From positions 1 to 27,792 of IMG/VR virus record IMGVR_UViG_3300047274_000047: a DNA stretch of 27,792 nt; one strand, given 5' to 3'. This DNA is from a virus. The notes beneath the pieces are model-generated. The model had not been told where the DNA came from. It was given only the letters and a program-made list of their open reading frames with translations, and did not search any database. This document shows positions 7,974 to 16,238 of this stretch, one piece after another. The stretch's first letter is position 1, and every line of letters starts with the position of its first letter. Both the position numbers and the translations under genes were made by a program.

Positions 7974-9512
7974 CTATCCGAATGTTGCGGTTCTTACTCG
8001 TTGGCGTTGTAGCTGCTGCGCAGTACTGATGTCTTGGCTCACCACATACGCACGTAGTGGTCGGTCAAACTGACCACCGATGCTCTGCGCTAATTGGTTC
8101 ACTCCACTCTGCCCAACGATGTTGAACTGCGGTGGTTGTGATGCTGCGGTAGGTGCAGAGATAGTAGCCGTAGGTGCAGCACTTGGAGAGGTGGGTATCT
8201 GCGTTGACTTTACCTTGTTCAAGTTGGCGATACCTCCTGCGATAACACCTGCTGCTGCGATAGCACCAAACGGAGGCGGGTATGCACCGAGTGCTTTGGT
8301 AGCACCCATATATGTGTCAATTACAATCTGCGAAATAGCAAGAGCCTTGCTCAATTTCGTATTCTCACCTGCAAGAGCAGCAAAGCCGCTAATCGCTTGG
8401 CTTACCGCATCAAGGTTTGCAAGCGTGAAGTTGATGTAGTCTTGTAGGTCGGCAGATGTCTTCTGCGTTCCTTCGGCAATAGCCTCCGTGTAGAATTGTC
8501 CGACTCTTGCTACTTGACCTGCGCCCAAATTAGCAGCCTTTACCGAGTCATCAACATACTTCTTAAACTTCTTCTCGCTATTCTCAAAGCGTGCTTTCTC
8601 CGCATCTTGGCGAGCCTTTTCAAGCTCTTTGGTCTTTGCGATTTCTTCGTTTAGCAATCCGATGGTCTCGGTCTGCAAACGCTTTCTACGCATAATGTTT
8701 GCTTGCTCAAGTTCGGAGATTCTTGCACGTGCCTCCTCAATGCGAGTGAGTCCTTCTTCGGTAACCTCACCCATAGCCGCTTGCTGCTGAAGCACCGACA
8801 AACGCTGACGTTGTACGGCAAGCTCTTGACGTGCGACACGTTCTTCAATAGCTCCTGCACGTTTAACCGCAGCAATGCGCTGCTCGGTTGTCTTGTTAAC
8901 GTCATCGGCAATTAGGCGAGCTTCTGCGATTTGCTTGTTAGCAATAGCACGCTGAGCGATAAGCGCACGTTCCGCATCCTCTACATCGTTGAGCTGCTTG
9001 GCGAGTTCACGACCAAGTTTGCTCTCCCTTGCTATCTCATCACCAAGCCCCTTGAATGCGCCTGTAACGCCTTGAATTGCTCCTTTGAAGTCTCCCTCAA
9101 ATAACTTAACCAAAGCCTCTCCCAAGCCAATTACTCGGTCAATTACTACCTTGACTGCTGCTCCGAGAAAGCCCATCACTTCAGCGAGCTTATCTCCGCC
9201 TCGTTCGGTCTCCTTAAAGTAGGTGACAAGCGATGTTACTGCAACCAATAGCGCACCAAGACCCGTAGCGATGATGGCTCCCTTGAGTGTGGTGAATGCA
9301 GAGATAGCACTTTTGATGCCACCCTGTAAACTACGGAATGCTGATACCGCACCATTGGTCTGCTTGTCTAATGCCTCAAGGCCATCGTTGATAGCCTCGT
9401 TGCTCTTTTGCGCAGCCTGCGTGGTCTTGTTGGCCTCAATGCCTACGGCCTTTAGAGCCGCAATAGCGGAGGAGGCATCGCCTTTAATCTCAATTACTTC
9501 AACTGCCGCCAT
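7974..9512 (-). CDS. Tail tape measure protein
   Basis: A 512-residue protein with tape measure features. The N-terminal third is Ala/Gly-rich with hydrophobic stretches (AIIATGLGALLVAVTSLVTYF, residues about 79-100). The centre is a long charged coiled coil (about 170-340). The C-terminal third contains LSKALAISQIVIDTYMGATK then ALGAYPPPFGAIAAAGVIAG, a segment typical of TMPs in Bacteroidota phages. A TMP sets tail length and implies a tube-bearing (siphovirus-like) particle; 512 residues suggests a short tail. The N-terminal MAAVEVIEIKGDASSAIAAL resembles the usual TMP opening. The gene lies directly upstream of the head protease gene, an unusual neighbour. Confidence 0.85.
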   Translation of the reverse strand: MAAVEVIEIKGDASSAIAALKAVGIEANKTTQAAQKSNEAINDGLEALDKQTNGAVSAFRSLQGGIKSAISAFTTLKGAIIATGLGALLVAVTSLVTYFKETERGGDKLAEVMGFLGAAVKVVIDRVIGLGEALVKLFEGDFKGAIQGVTGAFKGLGDEIARESKLGRELAKQLNDVEDAERALIAQRAIANKQIAEARLIADDVNKTTEQRIAAVKRAGAIEERVARQELAVQRQRLSVLQQQAAMGEVTEEGLTRIEEARARISELEQANIMRRKRLQTETIGLLNEEIAKTKELEKARQDAEKARFENSEKKFKKYVDDSVKAANLGAGQVARVGQFYTEAIAEGTQKTSADLQDYINFTLANLDAVSQAISGFAALAGENTKLSKALAISQIVIDTYMGATKALGAYPPPFGAIAAAGVIAGGIANLNKVKSTQIPTSPSAAPTATISAPTAASQPPQFNIVGQSGVNQLAQSIGGQFDRPLRAYVVSQDISTAQQLQRQRVRTATFG

Positions 9513-9646
9513 TGCAACTTAATATATTCGTTCCATCCTTCGGGTAGTTTGTGCTTGCCTTTGGCGATTTCTATATTCTCGCCTGCACCAATCCACTCAT
9601 CCGAGTTGAGGAGTTCAATCAAATAACCTAAATAACTCTGCTTCAT
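9494..9646 (-). CDS. Small protein upstream of the tape measure gene (50 aa)
   Basis: ATG at 9646 shares an ATGA overlap with the stop of the large tail gene and opens a 50-codon frame starting MKQSYLGYLIELLNSDEWIG. The frame ends at 9494, overlapping the TMP start by 19 nt. Tight overlap on both sides and a plausible globular composition (EWIGAGENIEIAKGKHKLPE) support a real gene filling a 130-nt gap. Its position just before the TMP suggests a tail assembly role, but no family is recognised. Confidence 0.65.
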   Translation of the reverse strand: MKQSYLGYLIELLNSDEWIGAGENIEIAKGKHKLPEGWNEYIKLQWRQLK

Positions 9647-11772
9647 ACTACGTTAAGGAGTTCAAATGTTGCTTTGCCTGTGGTCATATTGATGTTAGCA
9701 GCGTTCACGATATACTTGGCGTTGTTCCAAATCACCGCATTCTGAAGGTTCATCGTAATGATTTTACCTACGGGCAGTACCGCATCAACCTCGTATACCC
9801 TGCGCTTGCGGTTGTAAAGGTCGGTGATGTAGTCAACCCATTCGGTATTGTACAGGCTTCGGTTTACCGATTGCAGATGGAACGGGTCTATGTCCGCACC
9901 AAAGCAGATAGAGTACGATGCTCCTGCGCTTGAGTAGCGGTTTGATGTATTTGCATACCAAGCAGCCAATATCTCACGGCTTGTTGTGTTATCAGCGTTC
10001 ACAAACGCTACCGAGTTGAGCGAAAGGTCGTAGTCAGCAAAATACCCATAGAACAAAATAGGCGCACCCAAGTATGGGTTCAGCGTTCCATCTTCGTTCG
10101 CTTCGCTTGTGATGCTTTTGTAAACGAGTACGTTCGTTAGTGCGCCCGTATATTGGTCGGTTAACCTCTCAAATAGCGGACATTCAAACGGCACTTCTAC
10201 GATGAATTCATCGCCATCAAACCCGAAGAAGTTGCGTAGGTCACCAAAGCCCTGATTGTTGAGGCGTTGGTATTCGTAGCCGAGTATCTGCTCCGTGTCT
10301 TGGTATTTAAACTCAATCTCTCGGTACAAAGGTGGTCGGTTTACCGTATACTCCGTGATGTCAAAATACGTTTGAAAGTCCTTATCGCTTCCTGCTGCGT
10401 ACCAATCATCCAACGGCTGAAGTAAGAACGAAGTAGATGTGGTTGGTACGATGACCATATTGTACATCTTCAGGATTCCCGCAAGGAAGTCCTTGACCTT
10501 AATTTCAGGCATTAGGTCTTGGATAACCACATTGAAGGTATAGCTTGCCGATAGCGTTTGGTCTACGGAGAACTCGCTTGTTGATGTGACTGAATCAATA
10601 CCCGAATAGTCCGTGCATTGGTAGGTCATTGCAGTCGCTGCCTGTGGTCGGATGTATAATTGAATTTCATCGCCCGTTGTGTACGACAGGCTTGAGAGCG
10701 TTGTAGTCACGGATGTTGATGGGTGAGCATCTACCAATACCGAATAGTCAAACGCACCATTTCGGAATACACCGAGTTCGTAGTTCTCACTGACATTCGC
10801 CATCGTGATTTGCAAATCGTATGGCGCATCATCGGGTACTGTCCAAATTTCGGTAGTCAAGTTGAATTGGCTACCGCTTCCTGTGTTGCGGTTAAAGTTA
10901 ATCAGACTCCAAGCGATGTCATTGCCTCCTGCAAATAGATAACCCTCAAAGCGATGCAGCCATAACGACAGGTCAACAAACGGAGTGGCTGATAAGAATG
11001 AACCCGTGAACGTGATACCATAGTTAGCAGCAATCGCATCCAAGATGGCGGTAACCTTGATAGCAGGCTTCAGCTCATAATAGTGAATGCCGTGTTGCTC
11101 GTTGGGGTCGTGGTATGCAATGTTTGAATCATCGTGAGAACTATTGCTTGAATTGTAAAACCAATTCTTAACAGGACTCATCAACGGATAAAATATAGGC
11201 GCATAAGTGTTGGTGGTCACTCGGTCAAATACCGCATCATCCGTGTACGAGTGGTTGTATTCTTCAGGGAACTCAACATCGTATAGGTAGTCATCACCAA
11301 ACAAATCCGCCAACGTAACTAAGTCCCCATAGAATGTCATCGTGTATGCGTAAGGTTCAGTTCCCTTTAGTTGCACACTCTCAATCTCTACTACCCCCGT
11401 GCGGAACGGCAAGGAGTTGATTTCAATTCTTGCTTCCTGTCTGAACCTACCATCAAACGTATTGGTCACGCTTGTGCTTGCAGCACCTGCGTTCCAAGCC
11501 GTATTCCACGTATTCCAATTTATCCCGATACTATTCCAAACGGGGCTGCCGCCCGTTTCGGTAGTTATCTGCGAAGCCGTGATATTGGCGTTGTAGTAGT
11601 GCTGAAGTATCTCGTTGTTACGTGGGCTTGCAGGTATGGTGAATCCTTGCGTGAAGTCCGTGAACACCTTGCTGATGTCCTGCACGTTCTGCACCGACAG
11701 GTTGATGCTGATTTCTTCATCATCAAACAGGTCAAGCCGAAAGTCGTTGACGTAAATATCTACCTTGTTCAT
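9643..11772 (-). CDS. Large tail protein (Bacteroidota phage family)
   Basis: A 709-residue protein starting MNKVDIYVNDFRLDLFDDEE. The N-terminal segment VQDISKVFTDFTQGFTIPAS with NNEILQHYYNANI is a recognisable opening of large tail proteins in Bacteroidota phages. The rest is beta-rich with many aromatic residues, including a Trp/Asn tract near residue 85 (GINWNTWNTAWN) and a central YTFNVVIQDLMPEIKVKDFL segment. By size, fold type and position between tail completion genes and the TMP, it probably forms part of the tail tip or baseplate. No enzymatic motif was seen. Both ends overlap their neighbours by 4 nt. Confidence 0.65.
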   Translation of the reverse strand: MNKVDIYVNDFRLDLFDDEEISINLSVQNVQDISKVFTDFTQGFTIPASPRNNEILQHYYNANITASQITTETGGSPVWNSIGINWNTWNTAWNAGAASTSVTNTFDGRFRQEARIEINSLPFRTGVVEIESVQLKGTEPYAYTMTFYGDLVTLADLFGDDYLYDVEFPEEYNHSYTDDAVFDRVTTNTYAPIFYPLMSPVKNWFYNSSNSSHDDSNIAYHDPNEQHGIHYYELKPAIKVTAILDAIAANYGITFTGSFLSATPFVDLSLWLHRFEGYLFAGGNDIAWSLINFNRNTGSGSQFNLTTEIWTVPDDAPYDLQITMANVSENYELGVFRNGAFDYSVLVDAHPSTSVTTTLSSLSYTTGDEIQLYIRPQAATAMTYQCTDYSGIDSVTSTSEFSVDQTLSASYTFNVVIQDLMPEIKVKDFLAGILKMYNMVIVPTTSTSFLLQPLDDWYAAGSDKDFQTYFDITEYTVNRPPLYREIEFKYQDTEQILGYEYQRLNNQGFGDLRNFFGFDGDEFIVEVPFECPLFERLTDQYTGALTNVLVYKSITSEANEDGTLNPYLGAPILFYGYFADYDLSLNSVAFVNADNTTSREILAAWYANTSNRYSSAGASYSICFGADIDPFHLQSVNRSLYNTEWVDYITDLYNRKRRVYEVDAVLPVGKIITMNLQNAVIWNNAKYIVNAANINMTTGKATFELLNVV

Positions 11773-13001
11773 CGTACCAAGCTGCGTTCATCAAATCCGT
11801 AGGTGAAGGTCAGCGTGTAGTTGATTAGGCGTTGGTTGATGTGCTTTTGGTATTCAATGCTTCCACGCTCAGGAACAACGCTAATCCACGTGCTGCCATC
11901 CAATACCGCAACGTATTCGCTCATCAGAATATCCTTGATGGTTTCATCGTAGTCCTCATCCACAAAGCCCGTGTTAAGGGTTAGGCTGTTGCGAGAGTTG
12001 ACGTTGTACGATTGGTACTTGCCCACCTCAAGTGAAGGCGTTGTAAAGCCATCGTTGTAGATGCTCTTTTGGTACGAGTCCTGCGTGAACGTACCACGCT
12101 CATCGCTGCGCTTGAAGAACGTGATGAAGTCGGCTACCCCAAAGCGGTTGATGAAGGCGATTTGATATGGCGTGTAGCGAGCCTCGCAGATAACGTAGTA
12201 GCGTACTCGTGCGATTTCGCTTGGTGAATCATCGTTGTTCAATAGGATGACATCGTAGTAGCTTCCTATTCCGTTATCCGTTTGTCCGCTTGGCTTTATC
12301 TCGGCAGGTAGGTCGGGGTTGTTCTCAAGATTTGCCGTACCAACTCCTGCGTAAATTACGAGGTTCTGCGTGTTGTTGGATGCTGCGCTTGGTGGTGTAG
12401 TGCTACCTCCTGCATTTGTCAGCAGTCCCGTATCGCCACTCTCCCACGTGATACGGATGCTACCGAGTTCGTTTGCTACGCTATTGTAGATTCCCAATAC
12501 CTCGTATGCTGATGGCTGCACCTGTCGGTCACGACTTGTTGCAAGCACCGCTTGGCTTACTGCCGTAGGTGCGATATTGGTGAGCGTAGCCCATCCATCC
12601 GTAGTCAAGTAGGCAAGGCTATTTGAGTTTGACCATACTGCCGTGTCGGGTGCTGCTCCGTTATTGGAGTAGGTGTACGAGCCAAGAGGCGCAACCCACA
12701 AGGCTTCTCCCTGCGGACTCTGCACAAAGCCGATGTCGTTCCATACACTAAAGTCGTGGTAGAACTCCGAGCGCACCAAGTCGCTCACCTCAAAGTTGAT
12801 GACCTCGTTGATGGAGTATGTCTTCTCAAGCGAGTAGTTAGCCGTGCCTGCGGGAAGCGTTTTTGCTCCTGAATAAATCTTGAGCTGCAACGTCATTGAG
12901 TCAAGCGAGTCATTGGCCAATGCGTTATTCTTGCCCGTGATGAACTGCGGGCTGCGAGCCATTGATAGGCTGCTCGGTGTAGATACAACAGGTATACTCA
13001 T
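11769..13001 (-). CDS. Tail-tip or baseplate-like structural protein
   Basis: A 410-residue beta-rich protein. The C-terminal part is the recognisable portion: IAFINRFGVADFITFFKRSDER, YQSYNVNSRNSLTLNTGFVDE, and the end INYTLTFTYGFDERSLVR. This pattern recurs beside the 700-residue tail protein in Bacteroidota phages, and the two genes overlap by 4 nt, suggesting that the products work together. A distal tail/tail-tip position is inferred. The N-terminal half has Ser/Thr/Asn-rich loops and no recognised domain. Confidence 0.6.
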   Translation of the reverse strand: MSIPVVSTPSSLSMARSPQFITGKNNALANDSLDSMTLQLKIYSGAKTLPAGTANYSLEKTYSINEVINFEVSDLVRSEFYHDFSVWNDIGFVQSPQGEALWVAPLGSYTYSNNGAAPDTAVWSNSNSLAYLTTDGWATLTNIAPTAVSQAVLATSRDRQVQPSAYEVLGIYNSVANELGSIRITWESGDTGLLTNAGGSTTPPSAASNNTQNLVIYAGVGTANLENNPDLPAEIKPSGQTDNGIGSYYDVILLNNDDSPSEIARVRYYVICEARYTPYQIAFINRFGVADFITFFKRSDERGTFTQDSYQKSIYNDGFTTPSLEVGKYQSYNVNSRNSLTLNTGFVDEDYDETIKDILMSEYVAVLDGSTWISVVPERGSIEYQKHINQRLINYTLTFTYGFDERSLVR

Positions 13002-13534
13002 TTTTTCTTTAGAAATTCTTTGAAGTCATCGGGGGTGAGTGCGTATGCCTCTACCAATTCAGCAGGCAGCTTTTGGAATGCGATGTTGAATGGGCGTGAG
13101 TAAAAGAACGAAGCAGGGATTCCCTTTTGGTATACGCTTCTTGCGATGAGGAATGCGGTGCTATCGTAGCTCATAAACTTTCCGTTCTTTTGGCGAAACT
13201 GAAAGCGTCTTGCACGCACCCACTTTTGCATAGCTTCCGTAAGTCCGCCCTTCTTTCCCGTGCCTGTTCCGAAACGGAATGGGCTACCTTGTGCTGAGCC
13301 ATAGGTACTGCTCTTTCCCTTGACCCCTTTATCTTGGAACTGACCGTAGTCAAGCATTGATAGCGTTGCCGAAAAAGACTCACCACTCTTTGATGCAACC
13401 GCAGTCCATTCAATAGAGTCATACAAATCCTTCGTTACGTTCTTGCGTTGGCGGGTGAGGTTAGCCCTCGCCTGCTGCACCACGTACTTTCCGAACTTGT
13501 CAAGCACTACCTGTATGCGCTCCTCCCGTGTCAT
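12998..13534 (-). CDS. HK97 gp10-like tail completion protein
   Basis: A 178-residue basic protein. The N-terminal helix VLDKFGKYVVQQARANLTRQ followed by LYDSIEW, LSMLDYGQFQDKGVKGK and the late RSVYQKGIPASFFYSRPF resemble the HK97 gp10-type family, whose members act at the head-tail junction or tail terminus. Its position among tail completion genes, directly after the 155-residue gene and before tail-tip genes, agrees. The start ATG overlaps the neighbour's stop by 1 nt (TAATG). Confidence 0.65.
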   Translation of the reverse strand: MTREERIQVVLDKFGKYVVQQARANLTRQRKNVTKDLYDSIEWTAVASKSGESFSATLSMLDYGQFQDKGVKGKSSTYGSAQGSPFRFGTGTGKKGGLTEAMQKWVRARRFQFRQKNGKFMSYDSTAFLIARSVYQKGIPASFFYSRPFNIAFQKLPAELVEAYALTPDDFKEFLKKK

Positions 13535-14001
13535 TAGCAGACGCTTATCTCGGTGTTAGCAAGCAACACGTCAATGTTGGCAGTCCATCCCGCAAGCAAG
13601 TTCTCAAAGCGCTCCAAGAACGGAGTGCAGGTGGGGTTGCCATCTAATTGGTACAAATCAGAGTACAACGTGCCTCTGCGTAATTCTTGCACCACATCGT
13701 TGATTACTGCGAGTTGGGTGTTGAGTATGTCTTGTACGTTAGAAGTGCCGTAGAACGGCTCTGCTTGCGCTCGTGGGTTCTCTTTGGTTTCATCTACCAA
13801 GTCCATACAAACGAGGCTTACGCTCATCCGTACCACCTGACCTTCAAAGGTGGCTTGGTTTACAATGATATGGCTCAATGGGAAGATGGTCTGCTTGTTT
13901 AGGTCAACGTCAAACAGGTCACCCGTAGTCACTACGTTGACTTGGCTATGTGCCTCAAGCGTGTCCTTGAGCTTGGTGGTAATGTCGTAAAACTGCCTCA
14001 T
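13534..14001 (-). CDS. Tail terminator/neck-like protein
   Basis: A 155-residue protein starting MRQFYDITTKLKDTLEAHSQ. An alpha/beta pattern (VNVVTTGDLFDVDLNKQTIFP, HIIVNQATF, VVRMSVSLVCMDLVDE) and the end AGWTANIDVLLANTEISVC resemble the small tail terminator or neck proteins of Bacteroidota phages. Its ATG lies exactly on the stop codon of the second frame of the upstream tail chaperone gene (ATGA at 13998..14001), which supports both this start and the hidden frame. Confidence 0.55.
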   Translation of the reverse strand: MRQFYDITTKLKDTLEAHSQVNVVTTGDLFDVDLNKQTIFPLSHIIVNQATFEGQVVRMSVSLVCMDLVDETKENPRAQAEPFYGTSNVQDILNTQLAVINDVVQELRRGTLYSDLYQLDGNPTCTPFLERFENLLAGWTANIDVLLANTEISVC

Positions 14002-14734
14002 CGTATTGATTGTTTAATTAAGTCGCTTTCAACTTCTTGCTTTTGCTTTTCAAAGGTGAGGAACTGAAGGCACTCGTGTAGCTCCAATTTAGTGACTCCT
14101 CCAAACCTTCTAATATCTCCTTGAGCGAGTTGATAGATGGTAGAGTACCATCCCCATCGCTTAGCGAATTGCCCTTGTCTGCTGAACTCGTTTTCTGATT
14201 CTCCTTCTCCAAATAGGTCAGGGTAGCCTGCAACAACTCGTTCCCTAAACGATAAAAAAAAAGCGAGGCCGCCATTACCACATCCATCGGAGCTTGCTTC
14301 ATCAGCCCTGCGTATTTGCTTGCTGACTCGTATGGCTCTATCAGGTATCTATCGCCTACCTGCTTGGTGATTGGTCGGTACAATACCGCCATCGTATTGT
14401 GTAGGTTTTGGATGTCTTGGATGTAGGTGTCAAGGTCAATGAACTCACCATAGGTGATATTGTCCAATTCAGGGATGAAGCCGAACTCTTGTTTACCGAT
14501 GGTGAACGTGGTCTTGAGTTTTGGCTTCTCGTTGAGCATCTTGTAGATGTGGCTCGTTACGTGGCTCACATCCTTGACACGCACGTTGGGAAGGTCAGCA
14601 AGAGGCAGTCCGCAGAATATCTCAAGCATCTTATGGGTAAGGAACTCCTCATCGCCTTCTAACTTCACGAAGCGTTGGTATTGCTCAAGCGTAATCTCGC
14701 TCAAGGTGGTTGGCACATTGACCTTTAGTTCCAT
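13998..14734 (-). CDS. Tail assembly chaperone, probable -1 frameshift fusion product
   Basis: The zero-frame product (14018..14734, 238 residues from ATG 14734) begins MELKVNVPTTLSEITLEQYQ and contains PMDVVMAASLFFYRLGNELL. At CTTTTTTTTTA (T9, plus-strand 14254..14262) a -1 slip leads into a second frame free of stops for about 88 codons. It reads GYPDLFGEGESENEFSRQGQ, FAKRWGWYSTIYQLAQGDIR, KLELHECLQFLTFEKQKQEV and ends SDLIKQSIR with a TGA overlapping the next ATG. This matches the G/GT arrangement of phage tail chaperones, where a minor longer product recruits tube subunits to the tape measure. The fusion would have about 245 residues. The zero-frame tail after the slip is Ser/Lys-rich and low in complexity. 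Slippage was not measured and is inferred from sequence. An ATG preceded by TTG (14737) marks the start. Confidence 0.72.
14254..14262 (-). other. T9 slippery site for -1 frameshifting
   Basis: On the minus strand nine consecutive T residues follow C (codons CTT TTT TTT TAT in the zero frame). T TTT TTT satisfies the X XXY YYZ rule for -1 slippage. The +1 frame hits a stop within three codons, while the -1 frame stays open to the next gene's start codon. Confidence 0.65.
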
Positions 14735-14755
14735 CAATAAAATAACCTTTAGAAT

Positions 14756-15913
14756 TTAACGTATGGCATACCGCCCGTAGTTCGGCTTGGATAGCTTGTT
14801 GTATGTTGCGTAGCGCATTGCATCTATGGCGTGGTTGAATGCGTCTATGGGTTTGTTTAAGAGGTTTCCGTTCTTGTCCTCTACCCATTTGTAGTTCTGC
14901 ATCTCTTTGATTAGGTTGTTGCTTCGTGGGGTAACGAATAGCTTGTGTCGCTTCAGTACGTCAATACCCACTATAACGCTATCTGCGCCCTTCTGCGTGG
15001 GTTTTACGTTCCATCCCATACGATGTAGCTCCTCAATAGATTTTGGTTCAGCAGAGTCAGCAAATACCTCCGTGCGCCTATCTATGTTTAGGTCTTTTAG
15101 CCTGTTGCTGATGTCGGGGTTGGTTAGCCCCGTTTGGTAGATGAGTTCATCCACATACAGGTTGTCCCCCGACTTATAGACCGCCACAAGCGAGGTTGGG
15201 TCGTTCGTGTAACCGAAGTCCATCCCGTAGGCAAGCAAGGTTGCATCAGCAGGTATCTCATTCATCCCGAATTGGAAGATGGTGGCTCGGCTCATGCCAC
15301 GTTCGCCCAAGCCGTAGATGCGCCAATAGTCATCGTCCGTTTCCTTTAGGCGTTCAATCTCTGCCTTTACTGCTGAATCAAGGAACGGGTTATCAAGGTA
15401 GGTGGTCTGATAGAAGTCGCAGTCATCACGGGTGACCACCTTATCGTAAATCCAATGGAACGCATCCGAAGGATTGTAGTCAAGGATTGCCCTGCCTTCG
15501 GTACGCAGGATGAGCTGCTGCCAATCCTCGTACGTTAGCTCGTTGGCCTCGTTGATGTACAACAGGTCACGTTTACGGCCTCGTATCTTTTGCGGTTGGT
15601 CAAGACTGATGAACTCCACCAAGTTGCCGTTCAGGTAGTATTCGTGGCTTGACTTGTTGTGGTACTCCTCACGGTACAGGTCGTGGCTGCGTAGTATTTC
15701 AAAGAAGTCACGCATTACCGAAGCCCGTAGTGAGGGGAAGGTCTTGCGGCATATCGTTATCGTCTTGTCCGTATGTTGGTCGGTATAATAGAAAATTACC
15801 CAAAGCAGGATGTTGTACGTTTTCCCACTCCGAGTACCGCCCTGCTCAACGACTATCTTCTTATCGCTGCGCTTTAGGTGGTTGAATACCTTATTGGTCT
15901 GAATCTTCCCCAA
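14756..15913 (-). CDS. terL: Terminase large subunit
   Basis: A 385-residue packaging motor protein. The ATPase half shows Walker A GGTRSGKT (residues 25-32) and Walker B LLYINEAN (117-124), with the catalytic Glu in NEAN. The nuclease half shows AYGMDFGYTNDP (Asp232), VFADSAEP (Asp286) and the late DAFNHAIDAMRYA (357-369), all typical of the RNase H-like nuclease in PBSX/Terminase_3-type enzymes. It cuts concatemeric DNA and pumps it into the prohead through the portal. The length is slightly short of the usual 400-450 but all motifs are present. It overlaps the small subunit by 23 nt. Confidence 0.93.
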   Translation of the reverse strand: MGKIQTNKVFNHLKRSDKKIVVEQGGTRSGKTYNILLWVIFYYTDQHTDKTITICRKTFPSLRASVMRDFFEILRSHDLYREEYHNKSSHEYYLNGNLVEFISLDQPQKIRGRKRDLLYINEANELTYEDWQQLILRTEGRAILDYNPSDAFHWIYDKVVTRDDCDFYQTTYLDNPFLDSAVKAEIERLKETDDDYWRIYGLGERGMSRATIFQFGMNEIPADATLLAYGMDFGYTNDPTSLVAVYKSGDNLYVDELIYQTGLTNPDISNRLKDLNIDRRTEVFADSAEPKSIEELHRMGWNVKPTQKGADSVIVGIDVLKRHKLFVTPRSNNLIKEMQNYKWVEDKNGNLLNKPIDAFNHAIDAMRYATYNKLSKPNYGRYAIR

Positions 15914-16238
15914 GCACCTCTATTTGGAACATCTTGCCTGATGCTACCTCTACCTCTTGGCGTTCTATGTACCCACGCTTCTTGCCCTTTGTTTTGAGAA
16001 AGAAGATGGTGGCGGTTGAGTTTCCGTCTTTGATTTGCTTGTGGAGTTGGCTTTCTGCGAAGTCAAGGGCAACGTCTGATAGTCCATCAACTGCTGCTTT
16101 GTATTCTGCGTCCTCCTGCATCCAAAGGTAGTGAGTGGTACGTCCTATGCCTACGGCCTTGCAAGCGGCTGTAACAACGCCTAATGACTTCTCAAGGGCA
16201 TCAAGCATCGCTCTTTTATGTTGTTCAGTTTTGTCCAT
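15891..16238 (-). CDS. terS: Terminase small subunit
   Basis: A 115-residue protein directly upstream of TerL and overlapping it. The N-terminal region contains a helix-turn-helix of the type GVVTAACKAVGIGRTTHYLW, followed by FAESQLHKQIKDGNSTATIF then FLKTKGKKRGY, a recurring arrangement in phage terminase small subunits with a homeodomain-like fold. It would recognise the packaging site and load TerL. The C-terminus (KMFQIEVLGEDSDQ) is acidic and could contact the large subunit. It overlaps the methyltransferase gene by 14 nt. Confidence 0.85.
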   Translation of the reverse strand: MDKTEQHKRAMLDALEKSLGVVTAACKAVGIGRTTHYLWMQEDAEYKAAVDGLSDVALDFAESQLHKQIKDGNSTATIFFLKTKGKKRGYIERQEVEVASGKMFQIEVLGEDSDQ

